A DNA stretch of 64,000 nt from Providencia zhijiangensis (GTDB taxonomy: Bacteria > Pseudomonadota > Gammaproteobacteria > Enterobacterales > Enterobacteriaceae). How positions within the stretch are numbered: position 1 is the stretch's first letter; every line of letters starts with the position of its first letter. Below are positions 29,064 to 39,198 of this stretch, in pieces. The notes beneath the pieces were generated by a model. The model saw only the letters and a list, made by a program, of their open reading frames with translations, was not told the DNA's origin and ran no database searches. The stretch lies in assembly GCF_030315915.2 (NCBI RefSeq), contig NZ_CP135990.1, forward strand, positions 2,232,001-2,296,000, in the 5' to 3' direction. Position numbers and translations under genes: made by a program.

Positions 29064-31498
29064 ATGTCAATGCATAAAAATAAAACAAATACTCATTTCG
29101 CAGAACTGAGCAGGAGGGAATTTCTTCAGACCTCCGCAACCGTAGCGGGTGCAGCCGCCGTTGCAGGCTCAATCACTCTGCCTTTTGCTGCTCAAGCAAA
29201 AACACCAACCATCATGCCCGACGAAGTCAGTGAGAAAATCAGCTACAGCGCTTGTTTAGTCAACTGCGGTAGCCGCTGCCCTCTAAAAGTTCATGTGAAA
29301 GATGGCGTTATCAGCCGTATTTCCAATGAAACCATGTATGACGATTCAACACTGGGAGAGCACCAAATTCGCCCTTGTCTGCGTGGTCGTTCAGTTCGCT
29401 GGAAAACTTATAATCCAGACCGTTTAAAATACCCAATGCTGCGTGTGGGTAAACGTGGTGAAGGTAAGTTCAAAAAAATTAGCTGGGATGAAGCCACCAC
29501 TATCATTGCGGAAAAACTGAAATACACCATCGATAAATACGGCAGCGATGCCATTTATTATCAATATGGTTCCGGTTCAACGGGTGCCAACTTGCACGGT
29601 CGAGCGGCCTGTAAACGTCTTTTAAGTTTAACCGGTGGATTTTTAGGTGACTACGGGACTTATTCCTACGCACAGCTAATGGAAATCACGCCATATGTTT
29701 ACGGCAGTGTGGAAGAGTCTTATTTAACTGAAATCCAAAACTCCGATCTCGTGGTGATGTTCGGTCATAACTTGGCTGAAACCCGTATGTCCGGTGGTGG
29801 TCAGTTCTATGAAACGCTAAATGCCCTCGATAAGAGCAAAGCAAAAGTGATCATTATTGACCTCGCCGCACCGATAGCGTCACAACGTTAGGCGCTGAGT
29901 GGATCCCTATTTATCCGGGTACTGACGCCGCGTTAGTGGCAGCCCTGGGTTATGTGATGATCCAAGAAGGCTTAACCGACGAAGAATTCCTGAAAAATTA
30001 CTGTGTGGGCTGGGATGAATCAACCCTGCCAGCTTCAGCGCCACGTAATGCCTCTTACAAAGATTACATCTTGGGCAATGGTCCTGATGGTATTGCGAAA
30101 ACCCCTGAGTGGGCGAGCAAATTAACGGGTATTTCGGTTTCACGAATCATTCAGTTAGCCCGTGAAATTGGTAACGCTCAACGAGCTTGGATCTCACAAG
30201 GCTGGGGCTTACAACGTACCGAAAATGGTGAGCAAGCCTGTCGCTCTATTATGATGCTGCCTATTATGTCTGGCAATATTGGTCGTTCAGGGACTAACAC
30301 TGGTTTATGGGGTAACAGTTTTGCCTATCCAGTAGCTGGATTTGGCTTACCGAACCCAGTGAAAGCATTGATCCCAACGTATATGTGGTCAGAAGCGATT
30401 GTGCGCGGTAAAGAGTTAACCGCTGAAAATGGTGGGATCAAAGGCGTTGATAAACTGAATAACGACATCAAATTTATGTGGTGTTATTCCAGTAATGTCA
30501 TCGGAAACCAGCATGGTGACTTGAATAAGACCCATGAAATTCTGTCTGATGAATCAAAATGTGAGTTTATCCTTGTTTGGGATAACCACGACACTCCATC
30601 GGCAAAATATGCGGATTTATTGCTACCAGATGTGACCACCGTCGAAACAAACGACCTGATCAATAACTCCTATGCAAGTGGGGCTTATCACTATCTGGTG
30701 CGTCTACAAAACGCCATTGAACCACTGTGGGAAAACCGTCCAAACTACGATGTATTAGTCGAAATCGCAGAAAAAATGGGCGTGAAAGATCAGTTCACTG
30801 AAGGCCGCACCTACGCAGAATGGATTGAGTTTTGCTACAACAAAACTCGTGAAAAAATGCCTCATTTGCCTGAATTTAGTGAGACTGATGGTGCGGGGAT
30901 CATCGACCGTAAGTTCCTCAATAGTGCTGAAAACGTGGCACTGAAAAGCTTCCGTGATGACCCAGTGAATAATCCACTGAAAACACCATCGGGCAAAATT
31001 GAAATTTACTCCGAAAAACTGGCTGAGCGCGTGAAAAACTGGGAACTTCCAGAAGGTCAGCGTATTCCAGCTATTCCTGAATATTGTGTGAATAGAGAAG
31101 GTGTTGAAGCGCAAGCTGCACAGAAAAAACACTCTTTATTAATGACGGGCTTCCACGATAAAGGTCATGTTCACTCAACCTATTACAATGTGGCTATGCT
31201 GCGTGAAGCTATTCCTCATCAATTCTGGTTAAACCCAATTGATGCACAAGAACGTGGTTTGAAGAATGGCGACTTAGCTGAAATCTTCAATGATCGCGGG
31301 CGTATTCAGATTAAAGTCAAAGTGACTGAGCGCGTCTTACCGGGTGTGATTGCGGTTCCTCAAGGTGCATGGCGCACATTGAATACCGAAGGTTTAGATG
31401 TTGGTGGTTGTATCAACACCCTAACCTCCCATGTCCCTTCTCCTCTGGCGAAAGGCACACCACAACATACTAACCTTGTTGAAGTCAAACGCGCTTAA
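29064..31498 (+). pseudogene. dmsA: DMSO reductase catalytic subunit DmsA, frameshifted
   Basis: This encodes the molybdopterin-bearing subunit of anaerobic DMSO reductase. The first part (29064-29891) has a Tat signal (LSRREFLQTSATVAG), a 4Fe-4S segment (CLVNCGSRCPLKVHV) and the first molybdopterin oxidoreductase region. It stops early after VIIIDLAAPIASQR. The other frame continues at once (RRTDSVTTLGAEWIPIYPGT) and runs to 31498 with the rest of the domain and the dinucleotide-binding part. One base is missing near 29861-29863: GACCTCGCC stands where GACCCTCGCC would restore the frame and the usual VIIIDPR motif. Restored length is about 811 aa, close to E. coli DmsA. It is either a recent inactivation or a sequencing error. 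dmsB, dmsC and dmsD look intact. Confidence 0.93.
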
Positions 31499-31509
31499 GG
31501 AGTTAATTG

Positions 31510-32127
31510 ATGAAACAGTATGGCTTTTATTTTGACTCCACAAAATGCACTGGCTGTAAAACCTGTCAGGTCAGTTGTAAGGACGAAAAAGATTTAGATT
31601 TAGGTCCTAAATTCCGCCGTGTGTATGAATTCGGTGGCGGTAGCTGGCAGAAACAAGACGGTATTTGGCAACAAAACGTTTATAGCTACTACCTGTCGAT
31701 TTCGTGCAACCACTGCTCGAACCCTACTTGTGTAGAAGGTTGCCCAACAGGTGCAATGCACAAACGCAGTGAAGATGGCTTAGTGGTTGTTGACCAGTCT
31801 ATCTGTGTAGGCTGTCGTTACTGTGAACTGCGCTGCCCATATGGTGCGCCACAGTTTGACGAAAAGAAAAAACTGATGAGCAAATGCGATGGCTGTTATG
31901 AACGTGTCGCAAAAGGAATGAAGCCGGTTTGTGTAGAGTCTTGCCCGCAGCGCGCTTTAGATTTCGATGACATTACCGTTTTACGTGAGTTACACGGTAC
32001 GGAGTGCGGCATTGCACCGATGCCAGATCCAAGCCTGACTAACCCGAATATCGTCATCAAGCCACACAAAGATGCTAAACCATCGGGTGATAAAAGTGGC
32101 GAATTGAAAAACCCTGCGGAGGTCTAA
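31510..32127 (+). CDS. dmsB: DMSO reductase iron-sulfur subunit DmsB
   Basis: This 205-aa ferredoxin-like electron-transfer subunit carries four 4Fe-4S clusters. Cys runs are visible at C13, C16, C19 and C23, then in CNHCSNPTCVEGCP, CVGCRYCELRCPYGAP and CDGCYERV...CVESCP. I chose the ATG at 31510, eight bases after AAGGAG. A TTG three bases earlier is less likely. The length equals E. coli DmsB. It lies 11 bp after dmsA and passes electrons from DmsC to DmsA. Confidence 0.95.
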   Translation: MKQYGFYFDSTKCTGCKTCQVSCKDEKDLDLGPKFRRVYEFGGGSWQKQDGIWQQNVYSYYLSISCNHCSNPTCVEGCPTGAMHKRSEDGLVVVDQSICVGCRYCELRCPYGAPQFDEKKKLMSKCDGCYERVAKGMKPVCVESCPQRALDFDDITVLRELHGTECGIAPMPDPSLTNPNIVIKPHKDAKPSGDKSGELKNPAEV

Positions 32128-32128
32128 T

Positions 32129-32905
32129 ATGCATGAGTTACCACTGGTTTTCTTTACTGTCTTAAGGCAATCCGCGGCGGGTTTATTTCTGTTAGCTTAT
32201 ATTGCGAAAAAAATGGGGTCAATCGACGATAAGCAGCTGAAAACAGCTAATATTATCGGGTTTATCATTGTGATGATTGGCTTGGGTATTGGCGCACTGC
32301 ACGTCGGCCAACCTCTGCGTTTCTTCAACATGTTGTTGGGTGTCGGTCGCTCACCAATGAGTAATGAAGCGTTCTTAAGTGGCGTGTTTGTGGGTTGTGC
32401 TGCCGCTACGCTGTTTTTCACCCACTTTGTTAAACAAGCCGCTCTGCGTGAATTGTCTAACATTGCGGCAGTGATTTCAGGGTTAGCGTTCGTTTGGTCA
32501 ATCCCGCAAGTGTATAACATTGCGACAATTGCTAACTGGGATACCCAATTCACCACGCTGCAAATGTGGACAACTCTGTTTGTAGGCGGTGGTGCACTGG
32601 CAATGGCAATCGGCGCTCGCGGTTTAGGATTAACAGCGTTTTTAGTCGGTACCTTTGCAATTTTTGCCAGCCGTGCCAGCTATCAAGCATTTTTAAGCGA
32701 AACTGCACCCGCATTAAGTGCGGAACAGACTGGCTTTTGGGGCTTCCAAGTGATTGTATTAGCGATTGCCTTAGCAGCGTTCGTTGGCTTCGCTATCAAG
32801 CAGCGTTCACCGAAAATCCCATTACTGACCTGCGCGGCAGCCGTATTACTCGCAGAACTGTCTGGTCGTATTGCCTTTTATAACCTGTGGCAAATCACCA
32901 TGTAA
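32129..32905 (+). CDS. dmsC: DMSO reductase membrane anchor DmsC
   Basis: This 258-aa integral membrane subunit has about eight hydrophobic segments. It binds menaquinol and anchors DmsAB at the membrane. The opening HELPLVFFTVLRQSAAGLFL and the HVGQPLRFFNMLLGVGRSPM segment are typical of DmsC. The His in the latter region lies where the quinol-site His is expected. It starts one base after dmsB. It is about 30 aa shorter than E. coli DmsC. Confidence 0.93.
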   Translation: MHELPLVFFTVLRQSAAGLFLLAYIAKKMGSIDDKQLKTANIIGFIIVMIGLGIGALHVGQPLRFFNMLLGVGRSPMSNEAFLSGVFVGCAAATLFFTHFVKQAALRELSNIAAVISGLAFVWSIPQVYNIATIANWDTQFTTLQMWTTLFVGGGALAMAIGARGLGLTAFLVGTFAIFASRASYQAFLSETAPALSAEQTGFWGFQVIVLAIALAAFVGFAIKQRSPKIPLLTCAAAVLLAELSGRIAFYNLWQITM

Positions 32906-32955
32906 GGTGCTATAACCGCAGATTATGGTTAGCAGTATAAGATAAATAATAATAT

Positions 32956-32984
32956 AAGAGCCTGAATTCAGGCTCTTTCTTTTA
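32956..32984 (+). terminator. Terminator between dmsC and dmsD
   Basis: The stem AAGAGCCTGAA / TTCAGGCTCTT (11 bp, little or no loop as written) is followed by a T-rich run. It probably ends or attenuates the dmsABC message before dmsD. Confidence 0.75.
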
Positions 32985-33029
32985 AGTTAATTGAAGCTTT
33001 AAATTAATTGCAGCTTTATAGGTAATATC

Positions 33030-33629
33030 ATGCAAACTCTCGATACCACTCTTTTTCGTATTTTAGGGGGAATGTTTTACTACTCTCCTGAAACCCCCAC
33101 GTTTCAAACCTTGCAACCTGTACTGCGTGAAATCCCATCCCTATATGATTGGCAGGAACCCACTCAGCTGATTGCCGATTGCGAAGCATTAAGTGGTTAT
33201 CCAGCAGACTCGCTTACCTATGATTTTTCGATTCTTTTTGAAGGTCAAGGTGCGATGCCAGCACCACCATGGGGATCTGTGTATCTGTCTCATGACAATA
33301 CCGTTATGGGGGATTCCACCAGCGCCTATCGCCAGTTTTTAATGTCCCATGGGTTGGTTACTGATACGGGATTACGGGAACCGGAAGACCAATTTGGTCT
33401 GATGTTAATGGCCATTTCAGCACTGGCAGAGCAAGGTCAAGACGACGCCATTGTGGAATTACTCGAACAGCATTTATTGCCTTGGGCGGAACGTTACTTA
33501 ACGTTAGTCCAGCAAACATCAACTGAACATGGGTTTTACCCTACCCTTGCCAAAATCACTCTGGCCTATTTGGCTGGCGTGCAAAAACAGCTAGGTTTAC
33601 AGCCTGCCATGGCCGAGCTTTTTCGTTAA
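33030..33629 (+). CDS. dmsD: Tat proofreading chaperone DmsD (TorD family)
   Basis: This 199-aa all-helical chaperone of the TorD/DmsD family binds the DmsA twin-arginine leader and holds back export until the cofactor is inserted. Typical segments are YDFSILFEGQGAMPAPPWGS, VYLSHDNTVMGDST and EPEDQFGLMLMAIS (the E-x-D-x-x-G motif). The length matches E. coli DmsD (about 204). It lies 124 bp after dmsC, behind a terminator-like hairpin. Confidence 0.92.
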   Translation: MQTLDTTLFRILGGMFYYSPETPTFQTLQPVLREIPSLYDWQEPTQLIADCEALSGYPADSLTYDFSILFEGQGAMPAPPWGSVYLSHDNTVMGDSTSAYRQFLMSHGLVTDTGLREPEDQFGLMLMAISALAEQGQDDAIVELLEQHLLPWAERYLTLVQQTSTEHGFYPTLAKITLAYLAGVQKQLGLQPAMAELFR

Positions 33630-33642
33630 TAAACCTTAAAAG

Positions 33643-33678
33643 AAAATGAGTTTGCTAGTACGTAAGCAAACTCATTTT
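33643..33678. terminator. Bidirectional terminator after dmsD
   Basis: A 14-bp perfect stem AAAATGAGTTTGCT / AGCAAACTCATTTT has an 8-base loop. A- and T-runs flank both sides, so it can end dmsD and the convergent DUF924 gene. Confidence 0.9.
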
Positions 33679-33690
33679 TATGTAGACGAA

Positions 33691-34233
33691 TTAGAATGAC
33701 GAGTTAGGTTGCTGTAAAAAGGTAATTTCTTCTCGAGTAGACGGTCGACCAAGGATCTCGTTGCGATGCGGATAGCGCCCAAACTTATCGATAATGGCCT
33801 TATGGCGCATTTCATAATCCAGCGTACTATCATCCCCCAACATACGGAATAGCTCCACCGCTTGCAGGTGGATAAAGCTTGATTCTGAATGCATAAATGG
33901 CATCAACATAAATTTTCGCTGAGATAGCGTAAGCAGATGATAATCTGGCTGTTTAATGGCTTCTTGTGCCAGCGCTAACGCCATCGCATCTTGCGCGAAT
34001 GCTCTTGGAGTATCTCGCCATAAATTACGTGAAAACTGGTCAAGAATAATAATTTCCGCTAAACGGCCGCGAATAGAGACTCGCCAATAAGCCAGCTCCC
34101 CTTTTGCAGCCTGTTCACTGAGCGCAGTAAAACGTTTTGCGATGGTTAAGTCGAATTTCTCGCTTTTTTCAAACCACTGTTTTGGGGTTGATTCTTCAAA
34201 CCAAAATGAAAGCACTTCTTCCATGGCATTCAT
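33691..34233 (-). CDS. DUF924 family protein
   Basis: This 180-aa protein matches DUF924, a TPR-like helical family of unknown role. Landmarks are VLSFWFEESTPKQWFEKSE, IILDQFSRNLWRDTPRAFA, FMLMPFMHSESSFIHLQAV and KFGRYPHRNEILGRPSTREE. An AGGTAA ribosome site lies a few bases before the first ATG. It converges on dmsD across a bidirectional terminator and has no visible operon partner. Confidence 0.88.
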   Translation of the reverse strand: MNAMEEVLSFWFEESTPKQWFEKSEKFDLTIAKRFTALSEQAAKGELAYWRVSIRGRLAEIIILDQFSRNLWRDTPRAFAQDAMALALAQEAIKQPDYHLLTLSQRKFMLMPFMHSESSFIHLQAVELFRMLGDDSTLDYEMRHKAIIDKFGRYPHRNEILGRPSTREEITFLQQPNSSF

Positions 34234-34697
34234 AAGTTACCTATTTATATTATTATTGCGATTATTATTACGATATCGGGTTCATCGTAGATAAAAATAG
34301 CTCAAATTGACAGGATGGAGATCTGAAAACACAAATTTGCAGATAAATATTTTGTTATTTGCGAGCTAGCCCTAAAATAATCGCGATAGCACTCTGTAAC
34401 TTCCTACTGTTTTTACTACATCACGTTTTTATTGCATCACGTTTTTATTGCATCACGTTTTTATTGCATCAAGACAAGTATTCTTTTTTTGATAATGATA
34501 AATTCTCGATCACACATTCTTATTTGCTGTTTAATGTGAATTTAAATTTATCTATCGTATGAATACATACATTTATTTAATCCAATGTTAGAATTTGACT
34601 TATATTTTATAGACAAAGAACGCGCCCCTATATATTGGGCGTGTTAATTTGACATCTTGGGTGTACTTCATTAGCGGTGAGTGGGAAGGCAAGATAA
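34234..34697. other. AT-rich non-coding gap with a 16-bp tandem repeat
   Basis: No convincing gene is seen in this gap. It holds three perfect copies of CATCACGTTTTTATTG plus a partial fourth at 34419-34471. A plus-strand frame of 67 codons passes through the repeat but has no ribosome site and looks spurious. Confidence 0.6.
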
Positions 34698-34973
34698 ATG
34701 GCAGGACATATGGTACTTATCGGTTGGGCTTTGTGGGTCAGTCCTTGTGGCACTGATTCATGTGATGCATTACCCGTGACCGAAACCATTTTTACCCAAG
34801 AACAATGCATGAGTCGAAAATCCTATTTAGAGGCGAAACGCCCTAATTTGTATTTCTTATGTGGTGAGGTTTATCGTGATAGCGATGAAATCGCCAAAGA
34901 GGAAAAAAGTGTGGTGCCCGCACCTAATCCACCATTACCCGTACGCAACTTACCTGAACGCAAATCACGTTGA
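34698..34973 (+). CDS. Small Cys-containing protein (DUF1482-like), uncertain
   Basis: This 91-aa frame has a good ribosome site (GGAAGG, 9 bp before ATG). The hydrophobic start (GHMVLIGWALWVSPCG), paired Cys (SPCGTDSC, then EQC and LYFLCGE) and length resemble small DUF1482-like proteins of enterobacteria. That match is tentative. The C-terminus is polar and Pro-rich. Its stop is 76 bp from the end of the convergent biotin carboxylase gene, with a bulged GC stem at 34991-35016 between them. Confidence 0.5.
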   Translation: MAGHMVLIGWALWVSPCGTDSCDALPVTETIFTQEQCMSRKSYLEAKRPNLYFLCGEVYRDSDEIAKEEKSVVPAPNPPLPVRNLPERKSR

Positions 34974-35048
34974 GTTACGATTAAGTGGGTAAGGCGGTGG
35001 CCGTTCGCCACCCCTTATTAACGATTAATCGCCATTAACAATTAACGA

Positions 35049-36800
35049 TTAGATAATCTCCGCAATTTTATTATCTGCATCGACAAAATCCCCTTGCTTA
35101 GCTGCATATTTCAGTTCCCCTGAACGGTGAGCGATGACTTGAACTTCCATTTTCATGGCCTCCATCACACCAATCACTTCCCCTTCAGTCACCGTATTTC
35201 CTTGAGGAACTAACCAATTGTATAGCACGCCAGAAATTGGCGCATTCACGCGATTAGGGTTATTTTCAACGCCTTGGGATGATGGCGTTACCGTTGCGGG
35301 GTTCACCGCCATTCCTGCGAATAGTTGTGTGGGTAAACCCAGTTCGCAACGTTTCCCGTCAATTTCAATAAATGACCGTGTTAACGCGTGTTCAGCTTGC
35401 GGTAACTGGCGTTTCGCTGGTGGGATCTCAACACTAAATTCCGTTTCAATCCAACGGGTATGCACCTTAAAATCCTCACAAAAATCTGCTTGTTCCATGA
35501 CTACACGATGGAAAGGCAATACGGATGCGACTCCTTCAATCTTAAATTCAGTCAATGCGCGACGAGCACGCACAATTGCTTGTTCACGGGTTTGCCCCAC
35601 CACAATCAATTTTGCCATTAGCGAGTCAAAGGTACCGGGAATGGTTTTGCCTGTTTCAACGCCACTATCAACACGGACGCCTGGTCCTGATGGCGCATCA
35701 AAACGTAAAATGGTTCCCGGAGTTGGTAAGAAACCATTTCCGGCATCTTCTGCATTAATTCGAAATTCAAAAGCGTGACCACGAGGTTTAGGCGTTTCTT
35801 GAATACTCAGCGGCAAACCTTCAGCAATACGTAGCTGCTCAACCACCAAGTCAATTCCCGCCGTTTCTTCTGTGACTGGGTGCTCAACCTGCAAGCGGGT
35901 GTTCACTTCTAAGAAGGATAAAGTGCCTTCTTGGCTTAACAAAAACTCGACCGTTCCCGCTCCTACATAGCCGGCTTTACGGCAAATATCTGTGGAAGCA
36001 CGAATGATTTGTTGTTCTAATTCAGGGGCTAAAAACGGAGCGGGTGACTCTTCCACCAGCTTTTGGTTTCGGCGTTGCAATGAACAATCCCGTGTTCCCA
36101 CGACAACAACGTTACCGAGGGTATCGGCGATAACTTGCGCTTCAATATGGCGCGGATTATGCAAAAATTGTTCAATAAAACATTCCCCGCGCCCAAATGC
36201 CGCTGTCGCTTCACGCACCGCGGAATGGTATAACTCTTCCACTTCGTGCATCTGCCACGCTACTTTCAAACCACGTCCACCGCCGCCAAATGCGGCTTTA
36301 ATTGCGATGGGTAGCCCATGTTGATGGGCAAATTGCACCACTTCTTGAGCGGTTTCAACGGGATCTTTGGTTCCTACAACAAGCGGCGCACCTACTTGTA
36401 AAGCGATATGTCGGGCTTGAACTTTGTCCCCCAAAATATCAATACTTTCAGGGCTTGGTCCAATCCAAATCAAGCCAGCTTGTTGCACTGCTCGCGCGAA
36501 TTCAGCACGTTCAGAAAGAAAACCGTAGCCCGGATGCACCATAGTTGCACCGGATTTTTTCGCTATCTCAATCAGTTTCTCAATGTTTAAGTAACTCTGC
36601 GCTGGGGTATTGCCACCTAGCCCATAAGCTTCGTCCGCCATGTTGACATGCAATGCGTCAATATCGCTATCGGCATACACTGCCACAGACGCAAAACCAT
36701 AATCGCGGCAAGCACGAATAATACGTACGGCGATCTCACCGCGGTTGGCAATCAATACCTTATGCTGTGCATTTTTATTATTGGTATTCATAAGCTTCAT
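35049..36800 (-). CDS. Biotin carboxylase-BCCP fusion of the pxp operon
   Basis: This 583-aa protein has an N-terminal biotin carboxylase ([20 protein letters not shown], the ATP-grasp Gly-rich loop [26 protein letters not shown]). A biotinyl carrier domain closes the C-terminus ([13 protein letters not shown] carries the biotin Lys). No carboxyltransferase domain is present in the chain. The next gene upstream in the operon encodes PxpB-PxpC, whose Pfam domains are named as carboxyltransferase subdomains C/D and A/B because they form the carboxyltransferase of urea carboxylase. I chose the ATG at 36800, behind GAAGGGAG. It overlaps the 3' end of pxpBC by about 20 bases. The carboxyl acceptor is unknown. 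Confidence 0.9.
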   Translation of the reverse strand: MKLMNTNNKNAQHKVLIANRGEIAVRIIRACRDYGFASVAVYADSDIDALHVNMADEAYGLGGNTPAQSYLNIEKLIEIAKKSGATMVHPGYGFLSERAEFARAVQQAGLIWIGPSPESIDILGDKVQARHIALQVGAPLVVGTKDPVETAQEVVQFAHQHGLPIAIKAAFGGGGRGLKVAWQMHEVEELYHSAVREATAAFGRGECFIEQFLHNPRHIEAQVIADTLGNVVVVGTRDCSLQRRNQKLVEESPAPFLAPELEQQIIRASTDICRKAGYVGAGTVEFLLSQEGTLSFLEVNTRLQVEHPVTEETAGIDLVVEQLRIAEGLPLSIQETPKPRGHAFEFRINAEDAGNGFLPTPGTILRFDAPSGPGVRVDSGVETGKTIPGTFDSLMAKLIVVGQTREQAIVRARRALTEFKIEGVASVLPFHRVVMEQADFCEDFKVHTRWIETEFSVEIPPAKRQLPQAEHALTRSFIEIDGKRCELGLPTQLFAGMAVNPATVTPSSQGVENNPNRVNAPISGVLYNWLVPQGNTVTEGEVIGVMEAMKMEVQVIAHRSGELKYAAKQGDFVDADNKIAEII

Positions 36801-38382
36801 GACTCCCTTCAAGTTGATAAAATTCACGTAATGGATTAAAGCGGATTTTGCTATTCACAGGGATTTGCCCTGCAAGATCCAAATGATAGTCACACACCGC
36901 CCCTATCACCGGATATCCTCCCGTCAATGGGTGGTCATTTAAAAATAACACCGGCTGCCCATTCGCTGGGACTTGGATGGCACCAATACAGGTACCTTCA
37001 CTTGGTAATTCATGCAACAGTTCACGGCTTAGCGGCACTTCACCTGCAAGGCGTAACCCAATACGGTTTGAGGCGGCAGTCACTTGCCAAACTTGCTGGC
37101 GCAGTAATTCAGCAGCTTGTTCAGTAAACCAATCTGTTCTAGGCCCCATCACCACATCCAATACCACCACATCATCTGCGGTCGGGTAGTCAAAAGCTGG
37201 CGATTCTGTGAGTGAAATGGCGCGATGGTTCATTTTTTGATAAATCGATAAAGATTGCCCAACCATTAATGGTGCAGGACCGACTTGGGCTAACGTATCG
37301 AATGAGCAGCTTTCAAGAACCGGTGTCACAGCAAATCCCCCGCGTACGGCAAAATAGCTACGTACACCTTTAGTTGGACGTCCTAATTGGATAATATCCC
37401 CTTTCGCGAGGTGAATTGGTTGGTAAGTTGTTGAGGTGTATATCTGCCCATCTTCCGTGGTGATGGTGACAGGACATTCAGCACCGGTAATACCGACCAA
37501 CAGGTCTCGATTAGCACGGACTTTTAAGCCGCCTTGAGTCACTTCCAGTACAGTGGATTGGGTACAATTACCGACCAAACGATTTGCACTGTATAGCGCC
37601 GATTTGTCCATCGCTCCTGATTCAGAGATCCCTAACGCTGACTGCCCAATACGCCCTCTATCCTGAAATAAGGTCTGTAGCCCAGTCGCCAGCACGGTGA
37701 GATCGTAAGTTTGGGTATCATCGATAGGTTTAATGTCCGTTTGGCTCGGTAAACTATAGCTCACGGAACTTTTGCTTTGGTCAACAAATTGCACCCGATA
37801 ACCCGCCTGTAAGAGGGCTGGCTCTGGGCGATTAATATCCCACACGGCTAAATCAGTCTGACCTATCAGTTGCCAACCGCCGGGGCTAGCTTGTGGATAC
37901 ACGCTGCTAAATTCTCCCGCCAATGCCACTGACCCCGCGGGAATTCGCACGCGAGGGGATTGGCGGCGCGGTACCTGTAATTGTGCTTGCTTCGATACCA
38001 TATAACCAAATCCGGGGGCGAAACCGCTAAATGCCACCAGATATTCACTTTCAGTATGACGGCGGATCACCTCTTCGATAGAGACCCCCAAATACTCCGC
38101 CACTTCCGGTAAATCTTCCCCAATATAGTGCACTGGAATAGTGACTAATTTCCCCATTTTAGACTCACCGCTTTCAATATTGCGCAGAGAAATTTGTTGC
38201 ACGATCGCATTAACATGCTCAATCGCTGGGTTATAACGCACTAATACCGTTCGTGCCGCTGGGGTTATCTCTTCGATACCTTTAATCGGGTAATGCGTTA
38301 ATGAGTCCGTCAGTGCCATCGTCTGTTCGAGGCTCGGCAGTTCAACCATAAACGCGCTTAAATTGACAGGTAAGAAACGCAT
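36778..38382 (-). CDS. pxpBC: 5-oxoprolinase subunits PxpB-PxpC fused (KipI-KipA)
   Basis: This 534-aa fusion has a KipI/PxpB domain over about residues 1-210 ([33 protein letters not shown]). A KipA/PxpC domain covers about 225-525 ([40 protein letters not shown]). In E. coli these are separate proteins which, with PxpA, hydrolyse 5-oxoproline to glutamate using ATP. The same folds form the carboxyltransferase part of urea carboxylase. An AGGGGAG ribosome site precedes the ATG. It lies 9 bp after the DUF1445 gene and overlaps the biotin carboxylase gene. Confidence 0.92.
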   Translation of the reverse strand: MRFLPVNLSAFMVELPSLEQTMALTDSLTHYPIKGIEEITPAARTVLVRYNPAIEHVNAIVQQISLRNIESGESKMGKLVTIPVHYIGEDLPEVAEYLGVSIEEVIRRHTESEYLVAFSGFAPGFGYMVSKQAQLQVPRRQSPRVRIPAGSVALAGEFSSVYPQASPGGWQLIGQTDLAVWDINRPEPALLQAGYRVQFVDQSKSSVSYSLPSQTDIKPIDDTQTYDLTVLATGLQTLFQDRGRIGQSALGISESGAMDKSALYSANRLVGNCTQSTVLEVTQGGLKVRANRDLLVGITGAECPVTITTEDGQIYTSTTYQPIHLAKGDIIQLGRPTKGVRSYFAVRGGFAVTPVLESCSFDTLAQVGPAPLMVGQSLSIYQKMNHRAISLTESPAFDYPTADDVVVLDVVMGPRTDWFTEQAAELLRQQVWQVTAASNRIGLRLAGEVPLSRELLHELPSEGTCIGAIQVPANGQPVLFLNDHPLTGGYPVIGAVCDYHLDLAGQIPVNSKIRFNPLREFYQLEGSHEAYEYQ

Positions 38383-38391
38383 AAGACTCCC

Positions 38392-39198
38392 CTATACGTG
38401 GTAAGCGGCATCAGGAACATCCGTGATAAACATATATCCCGGAGCATGACTCAACGCAAAAGGAACACCCGATTTCATTACCGCTGCTTGAGGCGTCACC
38501 CCACAAGCCCAAAATACGGGAATTTCACCGTCTTCAATGCGGACTGCATCCCCAAAATCAGGGCGCATAATGTCTTGGATCCCCAATAATTCAGGCGCAC
38601 CAATATGTACGGGAGAGCCGTGTACCGCGGGAAAACGACCAGAAATCATAACGGCATCAGCAACACGGTCGGCAGGGATTGGACGCATGGATACCACGAG
38701 CTCGCCCTCTAAACGCCCCGCAGGGCGACATAGTTGGTTAGTTTTATACATCGGCACATTGGAACCGTCGGTAATGTGGCGAACATCAATACCCGCCTCT
38801 ATCATCGGTGTTTCAAAGGTAAAACTGCAACCAATCAAGAAAGTCACTAAGTCAGGATGTTGCTGATAAATGGCCGTCGCATCCGTAATTTCATCCACCA
38901 GCTTGCCCTGTTCCCAAACACGATAACGAGGAATATCGGTACGCAGATCGGCGCCTTCGGCTAACGCAGTTTGCCAACTCCCTGATTCGCACACATCCAA
39001 GACAGGGCAACTTTTGGGATTACGTTGAGCATAAAGTAGGAAATCAAACGCCCAATCTCTTGGCAACGCAATCATATTGGCTTGGGTCATTCCCGGCGCC
39101 ATACCTGCTGTGGGTTTATCATAGCCATGGCGAATCGCTTCTCTCGCCGCTTTCGCCGCTTGAATTGCCTCTTTCGAGGCCTTCATTAATGCATTCAT
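38392..39198 (-). CDS. DUF1445 (YcsI/D-glutamate cyclase-like) protein
   Basis: This 268-aa member of the DUF1445 family was long called putative hydro-lyase and is now linked by name to D-glutamate cyclase. Family motifs seen are [53 protein letters not shown] and [20 protein letters not shown]. It overlaps pxpA by 4 bases, so translation is coupled. Its chemistry in 5-oxoproline clusters is unproven. Interconversion of glutamate and 5-oxoproline enantiomers is a reasonable guess. Confidence 0.88.
   Translation of the reverse strand: MNALMKASKEAIQAAKAAREAIRHGYDKPTAGMAPGMTQANMIALPRDWAFDFLLYAQRNPKSCPVLDVCESGSWQTALAEGADLRTDIPRYRVWEQGKLVDEITDATAIYQQHPDLVTFLIGCSFTFETPMIEAGIDVRHITDGSNVPMYKTNQLCRPAGRLEGELVVSMRPIPADRVADAVMISGRFPAVHGSPVHIGAPELLGIQDIMRPDFGDAVRIEDGEIPVFWACGVTPQAAVMKSGVPFALSHAPGYMFITDVPDAAYHV

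Noticed and set aside
34359..34562. 67-codon plus-strand frame through the 16-bp tandem repeat
   Set aside because: It has no ribosome site, its composition is set by the AT-rich repeat, and it resembles no family. It is probably a chance frame.
34984..35045. GC-rich stem and repeated CGATTAATCG / CCATTAACAATTAACG-like motifs taken as a CRISPR or attachment site
   Set aside because: There is only one bulged stem and a few short AT repeats, with no repeat-spacer pattern and no integrase gene nearby.
35218..35778. 186-codon plus-strand frame opposite the biotin carboxylase gene
   Set aside because: It is antisense to a conserved domain, has no ribosome site and shows no family features.
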